Source of the DNA: Kribbella catacumbae DSM 19601
GTDB lineage: Bacteria; Actinomycetota; Actinomycetes; Propionibacteriales; Kribbellaceae
Assembly (NCBI RefSeq): GCF_000372465.1
Contig: NZ_AQUZ01000052.1
Span: forward strand, 1-63,504
Direction of reading: 5' to 3'
Length of the DNA: 63,504 nucleotides
Both the position numbers and the translations under genes were made by a program. Within the stretch, counting starts at the first letter, position 1, and every line of letters begins with the position of its first letter. Below, one piece after another: positions 58,028 to 63,504 of the stretch. The notes below the pieces were generated by a model. That model had not been told where the DNA came from. It was given only the letters and a program-made list of their open reading frames with translations, and did not search any database.

Positions 58028-58865
58028 CGCAGCGCGGAAGGTCCAGGAGGCCCTTGGGCTTCGCCTCCGCAATCTGCGCAAAGATGCTGGTCTGACCGGT
58101 CGCGAGCTAGCTGCCGCGACCGGTTGGCATTTCACCCGCATCAGCAAGTTGGAGCACGGCGTCCAGACGCCGACCGACCGGGATATCAGCGCTTGGTGCG
58201 AGGCTTGCGGCGCCGACGATCAAGCAGCGGACCTGATCGCCCAGGCGCGCGCGATCGAATCGATGTACGTCGAGTTCCGCCGGCGCACTCGATCCGGGGT
58301 GAAGCATCTGATGCTCGCCTTCCAAGATGTCTACGACCATGCCGAACAGTTCAGGATCTACGAGCACAATGTGATTCCCGGTCTGTTCCAGACCGCGGAC
58401 TACATCCGGGCCATGCTCACCTTCTGGATGCGGTTTCTCGAAGCAGACAACGACATCGATGCGGCTATCGCGGCCCGGCTGGAACGTCAGGCCATCATCT
58501 ACGAGAGCAGAAGAAGGTTCACCGTAGTACTGGAAGAGAACGCGCTACGGACCTGGTTCGGCACCGCCGAGACGATGGCCGGCCAACTGGACCGACTGCT
58601 GACCGTGATGACGCTCCCGAATGTTGCGCTCGGAATCGTGCCGACGATGATCGAGCGCCAGGCGGTGGGTTCAGCGGGCTTCTGGATGTTCGACGACAAG
58701 CTCGTAACACTCGAAACACCCACGGCAAGCATCGAGGTATCCCAACCGCAAGAAATCGCCCTCTATGCCCGCATGTTCGAGCTGTTGCGGCAATCGGCGG
58801 TATATGGACGGGATGCCCGCGCAATTCTCATCAACGCGCAAAGTGAAATGACCAGCAGCAACTAA
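58008..58865 (+). CDS. XRE-family HTH regulator with DUF5753 domain (285 aa)
   Basis: HTH at about residues 15-65 (RLRNLRKDAGLTGRELAAATGWHFTRISKLEHGVQTPTDRDISAWCEACG), followed from about residue 95 by DUF5753 (FRIYEHNVIPGLFQTADYIRAML, VVLEENALRTWFGTAETMAGQLDRLLTVMTLPNVALGIVPTM). Domain order and length are those of the WhiJ-like group. It starts at GTG 58008 inside the preceding gene. It probably controls its own cassette and acts together with the neighbouring small protein. Confidence 0.9.
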   Translation: MSTSPNSAARKVQEALGLRLRNLRKDAGLTGRELAAATGWHFTRISKLEHGVQTPTDRDISAWCEACGADDQAADLIAQARAIESMYVEFRRRTRSGVKHLMLAFQDVYDHAEQFRIYEHNVIPGLFQTADYIRAMLTFWMRFLEADNDIDAAIAARLERQAIIYESRRRFTVVLEENALRTWFGTAETMAGQLDRLLTVMTLPNVALGIVPTMIERQAVGSAGFWMFDDKLVTLETPTASIEVSQPQEIALYARMFELLRQSAVYGRDARAILINAQSEMTSSN

Positions 58866-58912
58866 CCGCAACTATCTGGCCCCTGTTCTACTCCGGTCCA
58901 TAGCGTTGAGAC

Positions 58913-59119
58913 ATGACTTCAGCAGGAACCACAAACCGAATGGGTGTGGAGTGGGGAGGCCTGCCGGACGAGCACCAGGGCGATGGGCTCGGATGGCCAA
59001 AGTTGCGCCCTGCTCGACGTTGCGACGGCGAAAACCCGATGACCGGCCGAGCTTGCATCAACGGCGACCACCAGGGCTATCACCGCGACGCCAGCGGCGC
59101 GGAGTGGCTGGATGACTAG
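58913..59119 (+). CDS. Small hypothetical protein (68 aa)
   Basis: From ATG 58913 the product ends RRCDGENPMTGRACINGDHQGYHRDASGAEWLDD, with two cysteines and a His-rich turn; I have seen similar tails in small proteins near DUF6879/XRE cassettes and in mobile elements. The gene begins 47 bp after the XRE gene. The ribosome-binding site is weak (TTGAG), so confidence is moderate. Confidence 0.55.
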   Translation: MTSAGTTNRMGVEWGGLPDEHQGDGLGWPKLRPARRCDGENPMTGRACINGDHQGYHRDASGAEWLDD

Positions 59120-59536
59120 CGATGGACCTCCCGCGACCGTCAGTTGCGCCGGTGGTATCACCGCACCACAGCAGTCGATCGCCGGAACGGAGTGGGGCTA
59201 GACGGGCACGACCCCCGCCGCGTCAGCCTCGTCCTCCCTTGGTGCGTCGAGGCGTACTTGGCGCGTGGCCCGAGAACGCCGCGATTGTCGACGCGCGCAT
59301 ATCGCCTACTGGAGTGGCGAAGCCTCCACCCGCGACGAACGGCCACCCCCTAATCGGCAGGGCACGTGCTGACCCCTGCATCCGCGCCCGCCCTGCCCAC
59401 CACCAAGCGGCCCGGCTGACCTCCTCACAGCCGGGTCGCTTCGCGTCAACTCGGCGTCCACTCCATGCAGGCAGCCAGCCAGCCAGGGACCTGATCACCC
59501 GACCTGGCCTGCCCGCAGACCTCCGAACGTCGGCGT
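59120..59536. other. 417-bp region with a hairpin, no supported gene
   Basis: The only clear structure is GCGGCCCGGCTG (59407-59418) facing CAGCCGGGTCGC (59428-59439), a 12-bp stem with one G-T pair and a 9-nt loop that probably terminates the XRE-side transcript. Open frames on the + strand here lack starts with ribosome-binding sites. Confidence 0.4.
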
Positions 59537-60658
59537 TCAGTCGGCCGGCGGGGAGGTCAGCTCACCTCGCCGCAACAGGGCTCTACCGGCGGCGAGGTGA
59601 GCGTGGATCATTGCCGCGGTCGTAGGAATCGACGAGTCGCCGCGGCGTCTCACGATGCTGATAAACGCGCCTTCCGTCCTACTGTCGATGACGGCGCCGT
59701 GGACAAGGAACGGCTTGAGCTCGTCGGGTTGTGGCGGAATGTCGATGAGAACGAGGTCGCCATCGCTGCGGGTGATGGCCTCGATCTGCAGGCCGTCTAC
59801 AGGCGGGTACAGCCGATGCTCAAGAATCTGCCGATACTTGCGGCCGACCCGCGGGTCGTGCGGCATCGGGGTGATCTTGCGGATCACATCCTGACCAGCA
59901 ACACCCTTAGTTTCAAGGCCGACGACCACGAGACCTCCCTGTTCGGCGTTCGCAAACCTGGCGACCGCTTGCGCGAGCGAGATCTTCCCTGCGCTACTGC
60001 TGAGGTCGTAATGCTGCCGTTTAGCCTCCAGCCACGGCCCTTCGGCTTGGCCAACCAATGCCTCTGCGTGCCCTCCGCGGAGCAAGTCCGCGATCTGGTC
60101 GCGACCAAGGTTGCCGTTCTCGACCGCATCGAGGAGGGCGAGCGCGTCGAGGCCAACATCGACTAGGTCGGTCAGACGACGGGCTCGGCTGTGAAATCCG
60201 ATCTCGACCCATACCGCCCATGGTGCAGTTGCGCGACTCTCGTCCTGCTCGGCGGAGACCAGCCACATCCGATGCCGGTTAAGAAGGGGCGCGAGGATCT
60301 GTTCGGTGTGCTGGAACAGTTCGGGGTCGTCATTGATGTAGTCGAACGTGCTGTATGGGAACCTCAACGTGAGGTGACCGTCCGTCAAAGTGAACGACAC
60401 TGGGCCTACGGGGCCGTCCTCGACATCATCGTCCGGCCCCAAGAGCTCGCTAACCCAGAGTTGCTCCGAAGCGTTGTACTGAGTACTGCTGCGGCGCAAT
60501 GCGGCTTGAAGGTCTGTGGCGGTGCAACGGTCGAGATCAACCGCGTGTGCGACGGGATCCCCGTCATCGCCCACCGGACGTTGGCGCCCGGCGAACTCCC
60601 ACGTGTGCCCCTCGTTCATCACGCGGACCGTGCGCCTGAGCGAATCCGACGAGGACAA
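59537..60658 (-). CDS. AlbA_2 / Schlafen-like ATP-binding domain protein (373 aa)
   Basis: The C-terminal half contains the AlbA_2 (Schlafen core-like) domain from about residue 205: GPWLEAKRQHYDLSSSAGKISLAQAVARFANAEQGGLVVVGLETKG, with E211, K213 and N237 as family-typical polar positions, then PPVDGLQIEAITRSDGDLVLIDIPPQPDELKPFLVHG. The N-terminal 200 residues, with an acidic stretch and LTLRFPYSTFDYINDD, belong to no domain I recognise. AlbA_2 proteins include regulators and suspected RNA- or DNA-cleaving defence proteins. Start at ATG 60658; ATG 60619 is an alternative. Confidence 0.8.
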   Translation of the reverse strand: MSSSDSLRRTVRVMNEGHTWEFAGRQRPVGDDGDPVAHAVDLDRCTATDLQAALRRSSTQYNASEQLWVSELLGPDDDVEDGPVGPVSFTLTDGHLTLRFPYSTFDYINDDPELFQHTEQILAPLLNRHRMWLVSAEQDESRATAPWAVWVEIGFHSRARRLTDLVDVGLDALALLDAVENGNLGRDQIADLLRGGHAEALVGQAEGPWLEAKRQHYDLSSSAGKISLAQAVARFANAEQGGLVVVGLETKGVAGQDVIRKITPMPHDPRVGRKYRQILEHRLYPPVDGLQIEAITRSDGDLVLIDIPPQPDELKPFLVHGAVIDSRTEGAFISIVRRRGDSSIPTTAAMIHAHLAAGRALLRRGELTSPPAD

Positions 60659-61244
60659 GCCTTCCTGCCTCTCTTAGAGGTTCTTGATGGGCTGCCACTG
60701 TGCCACAACTTGTCTCGCATGCGGGCGGCCTCTGACTGACAGTGAAGGTTCGCTCATATAGCGGGCAACGAAGGAGCAGATACCTGCATCCTCCAAGCGC
60801 CCCCGTTCATACCGCGGGCCGCGTGTCGAACCTGCGACCGCGACGGCCGAGCCGGTTGACGTCCTATCTGCCGGATTGACCTCTTAAGAATCAAGGCGCG
60901 CCGCAAGCGGCGCGCGGCGGGGCCGGGCTTACGACCTACGGCCGACGCCCTCACCCCGCCGACTGGCCAAGCGGCGTACCGGATTCTCGCGAGGACTTCC
61001 GCGACTGCCGGTCGGCTCGGCCCTCTGCGCCTGGTCCAAGGCCGGCGGTCTGGACCCGTCCCCCTGGCCGCTCGATTGTCCGGTCAGACCGCCGCGCATC
61101 AAGAGTGCGTCCGGCGTCCCTACAGGATCGGCAAGCCGACTCTTGACCCACGACGCCCTGCCCTGGGTTTGCAGCTATCAGGAGGACGGGGCAGGTGTGG
61201 CGTCTGAAGACTGATTGGCGGGGCCATGGCTTAGATTGCGATCT
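60659..61244. other. 586-bp intergenic region in the island
   Basis: I see no supportable gene. The most obvious feature is a GC hairpin GCGCGCCGC-AA-GCGGCGCGC around 60896-60915. The rest has unremarkable composition. The long gap and the neighbouring IS insertion are consistent with decayed island DNA. Confidence 0.4.
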
Positions 61245-61863
61245 ATGGCTACCGGCAAACCGCTCCGCCCACGAGGCCCGAAGAACGACGCGCCGATCTA
61301 CATCAGCCGCGTGAGGCTGGACATCACGGACCTTCAAGCGATCGAGACTGCGATGAGCGCCATCGGGGCCATCGAGATCACGAGCGACCAGGTTGATGGG
61401 GTCGCCGAGACCATGGATGAATTCAAGGTGCTCAGCCTTCCTGCTCTTGACACCATCAAATTCCGAGCGGATCGGACCGACCCGTATGGCTACTTGATCT
61501 TGATGATTGACCGAAAGGGCGCATTCCTTAACCAGAGCGGCAGCAACCCTGTGATCGCTGGTGTGCGTGTCAGTCTTGAGCAGCTACTCAGATCCCGCCA
61601 GCGTCGGGCTGTCCAGCACCTTGCCAGATGGGGCTGGGCCGCGGTATCTGTGGTTGGCGCGATCGCCTTGTCGGTCGGCGCTGTCTTAACGGCTGGAGAA
61701 GGAAAGAACGTCAGGATTGGTATCTCGCTCGCCACCGGTGGAGTTGGCCTCTATCTGCTGTCTCTGCTTCTCTACCTCGGGACCAAGCGCCTGACCGGTG
61801 AAATCCTCTTGGAGTCGCGTACGGCGCGGCCAGGCTGGTTTGCCCGAAACCGAGATGGGCTAG
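61245..61863 (+). pseudogene. Two-helix membrane protein truncated by the IS1380-type insertion
   Basis: From ATG 61245 about 206 residues remain: a cytoplasmic N-terminal domain (APIYISRVRLDITDLQAIETAMSAIGAIEITSDQVDG), then two membrane helices (ARWGWAAVSVVGAIALSVGAVL and IGISLATGGVGLYLLSLLLYLG), then a basic segment RPGWFARNRDG. At 61864 the inverted repeat of the IS begins and the frame runs on into IS sequence to a chance stop at 61922. The family is unknown; the domain before the helices may be an effector or sensor. Confidence 0.65.
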
Positions 61864-63504
61864 CCTCGATATTTCATGGGGTTCTGGCGTGTCTTCGGGT
61901 GCCGTGTTTTAGGTGGGTTTGACGGTTGGTGGCGTGGGTTTGGCCCGGCTGTCGCGTCGGGTGTGCGGGGGTCCGATGTCCTTGGGTGGTAGGGATGTGG
62001 GCCAGGGTTAGGTGGCTGGCCAGGGTGCGGTGCGGAGTCGGTCGAATGCGGCGGCGAGGTTGGGGGCCCAGGGCCAGTCGGTGTCGAGTCTGAGGTGCCG
62101 GCCGCGGGCGGTGCGGACGAGGACTGCGGCGGTGTGGAGGATCTGGTAGCGGAAGGTGGCTGGTTCGGTGCGGGCGAGGGTGTGGGTGAAGCAGACGGCC
62201 TGGGACCAGGTGATGAGGTCGGCGGCGGCCAGCGCGAGTTCGAGCCAGCAGGCGTTGGCTGTGTAGGCGTAGAACGGAAGGTTGCGCAGGCCGGTGTCTT
62301 TCCCGGTGCGGATCCGGTCCTCGACCCGGGCGTGGGCGCGGTGTTCCATCTCCAGGTCGGGGAGTTGACCACCGGGTGTGTCGGTGAGGAACGCGGTGAA
62401 CCGGTGGCCGTCGATGTCGGTGAAGGTGAGCTGGGCGCCGGGGTGGGGGCGTTCTTTACGGACGATGACGCGGGACCCGGTTGGCCAGTTGTCGAGGTTG
62501 AGCAGGTCGGTGAGTTCGGCGACCCAGGCGCCGCGGCGGGGCTCACCGTCGGCGTTGTAGGCCTGTTGCCAGGCGTGTTTCGGGGTGGCCAGGATCGCTT
62601 GCTGCAGGTTCTCGTCGACGGAGAACCCGAGCGAGAACCCGATCCCGTGTTTGCGGAGCGCGGCGGCGAACACGTGGGTCGCACCGGCCGAATCAGCGCT
62701 GGCCATCACCTTGGGCGCGTCGACCGCCCCGGGCCGGGGCCGGACGTTCTCGGGCAGCGCGGCGATCGCCAGGTCCAGCACTGTCACGTGGTCGGCGGCG
62801 GTATTACTGCCGGCGTTGCCCGGCCGCAGCAGCCCGGCCAGCGCCTCTCCACCCGACATGTCGGGCCGGTCCAGGTAACACAGCAACGGGTGGAAGCCGT
62901 ATCCCTTCTTCCAGGTGGGTGCGGCGTTCTCCTTGTCCGAGTGCGCGGTCAGCAGGGTCGCGTCGAAGAGCAGCCACAACTGCTCGGACAGGTCCGGGCC
63001 GGCACCGGCCGCCCAGGCCCGCTCCCGGGCTGTTGCGCGCGCGGCCCGCAACAGGTCCAGTTTGACCTCATCGACCTTGTCAACCACTCGCCACGCGGTC
63101 GGGTCGGATGCGACCGGCCCGAACAGTTTCGGCTGGTCCCGCAGTGTCCGCAGGTGCCGTAGCGCGTCGCCGCCGTCGGCGATCGTCACCGCCAAGTCCA
63201 CCAGCACCTGGCCCGGTGCATGCAGCGGCGGCAACCGGTAGGTGTCGATCAGCGCTTCGGTCCACCCCTTCACCAGCCCGGTCTCGGCCGCCAACTCCCG
63301 CAACAGCGCGGTTCCGGCATGCGACACGATCCCCTTACCATCCGCCGACACCTTGAACCGACGCGCCGCCTTGCTAACCTTCACCTGAGAGTGCCTTCCT
63401 GCTCGGGATCCTTGGACCTTCGACAAGCCCAATTTTCCCTTACAGACAAGGCACTCTCGCCTTTTCAGCTCACGTGTCGCACCAATTTCTGTGAAACGCC
63501 GAGG
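61864..63504. mobile_element. IS1380-family insertion sequence, right end at window edge
   Basis: The left end starts CCTCGATATTTCATGG at 61864 and the right end, read inward, starts CCTCGGCGTTTCACAG, ending at base 63504. The two share 11 of the first 16 bases and both begin CCTCG. The 1641-bp length and the single DDE-type transposase gene match the IS1380 family. Target duplication cannot be checked because the right flank is outside the window. Confidence 0.7.
62008..63384 (-). CDS. IS1380-family transposase (458 aa)
   Basis: The DDE_Tnp_1-type transposase of IS1380 is recognisable by VSADGKGIVSHAGTALLRELA at the start, DGGDALRHLRTLRDQPKLFG, LWLLFDATLLTAHSDKENAAPTWKKGYGFHPLLCYLD with a likely catalytic Asp, MASADSAGATHVFAAALRKHGIGFSLGF, and the C-terminal LDTDWPWAPNLAAAFDRL. 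GTG 63384 is taken as start because it begins VKVSKAARRFKVSAD; earlier near-cognate codons are possible. It appears complete. Confidence 0.85.
   Translation of the reverse strand: MKVSKAARRFKVSADGKGIVSHAGTALLRELAAETGLVKGWTEALIDTYRLPPLHAPGQVLVDLAVTIADGGDALRHLRTLRDQPKLFGPVASDPTAWRVVDKVDEVKLDLLRAARATARERAWAAGAGPDLSEQLWLLFDATLLTAHSDKENAAPTWKKGYGFHPLLCYLDRPDMSGGEALAGLLRPGNAGSNTAADHVTVLDLAIAALPENVRPRPGAVDAPKVMASADSAGATHVFAAALRKHGIGFSLGFSVDENLQQAILATPKHAWQQAYNADGEPRRGAWVAELTDLLNLDNWPTGSRVIVRKERPHPGAQLTFTDIDGHRFTAFLTDTPGGQLPDLEMEHRAHARVEDRIRTGKDTGLRNLPFYAYTANACWLELALAAADLITWSQAVCFTHTLARTEPATFRYQILHTAAVLVRTARGRHLRLDTDWPWAPNLAAAFDRLRTAPWPAT

Noticed and set aside
56847..63504. A duplicate of the tRNA-Arg 3' end that would mark the right end of an integrated island
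   Set aside because: I could not find a second copy of GGGTTCGAATCCCTCCGAGC within the window; the island call rests on gene content only.
1..63504. CRISPR arrays or rRNA genes
   Set aside because: No regularly spaced identical repeats with unique spacers and no rRNA-like conserved stretches were seen.

Overview
The window is high-GC, densely packed actinobacterial DNA. ECF sigma factors with SnoaL-like or TPR-like tails, DGPF/YCII proteins, a GTP-type PEP carboxykinase, an F420-type PPOX protein, XRE/DUF5753 regulators and large secreted glycosidases all point to a soil actinomycete. I would guess a Kribbella-like member of the Nocardioidaceae, but this is inferred from gene content only. 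Both ends lie in transposase DNA: a transposase tail at 3-278 and an IS1380-type element whose right end coincides with the last base. The window therefore looks like a contig bounded by repeats.

Layout. 1-3 kb: two MFS exporters. 3.2-5.35 kb: tRNA-Ser(TGA), followed by a scar of tRNA-targeted integration. A 58-nt copy of the tRNA 3' half lies 1.7 kb downstream, a PIN-like gene is the only cargo, and a second small remnant holds IS481 and DNA-ligase pieces. 5.4-10.8 kb: secreted HAF-repeat protein, small secreted protein, two methyltransferases, RibD/DHFR-like reductase, phosphotransferase, a Nudix gene that has lost its catalytic box, and a SnoaL-like protein. 10.8-21.2 kb: three ECF sigma factor genes (SigG-like, SigJ/ECF41-like, ECF42-like), two with recognisable cognate promoter-like sequences, together with an FAD oxidoreductase, SH3/peptidase-like cell-wall protein, enoyl-CoA hydratase, GNAT and an MFS exporter. 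21.3-23.7 kb: unknown protein, long imperfect palindrome, DUF4240 protein and aldo/keto reductase.

23.75-40.7 kb is a complete L-rhamnose utilisation locus. It has a divergent LacI-type repressor, an ABC importer (ATPase, two permeases, lipoprotein binding protein), rhamnose mutarotase, rhamnose isomerase (RhaI type), aldolase/lactaldehyde dehydrogenase fusion, an extra L-fucose/L-arabinose-isomerase-like protein, rhamnulokinase, a small orphan LuxR-type HTH protein and a secreted GH78 alpha-L-rhamnosidase. Together they would release rhamnose from plant or microbial glycans, import it, and convert it to DHAP and lactate. LacI-type operators (TGAAA-NN-TTTCA) lie in the divergent promoter.

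40.7-56.8 kb: threonine dehydratase, HIRAN protein, CE7 acetyl esterase, PH-domain membrane protein, LCP cell-wall ligase, tRNA-Ser(GCT) beside a deleted LLM flavin oxidoreductase pseudogene, GH127 arabinofuranosidase with divergent LacI regulator, PPOX protein, PEPCK, a membrane/secreted protein pair with a kinase-like N-terminus, cupin, and a helical protein. 56.85-63.5 kb lies downstream of tRNA-Arg(ACG) and looks like an island. It carries a small-protein/DUF6879/XRE-DUF5753 cassette, a 68-aa protein, an AlbA_2 (Schlafen-like) protein, and a membrane protein cut by the IS1380 element.

A cross-cutting signal is the strong excess of GTAC-containing words, especially GTACTGCG and its complement, across genes on both strands. 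Coordinates come from reading the sequence; homology statements come from recognising families, not from searches.
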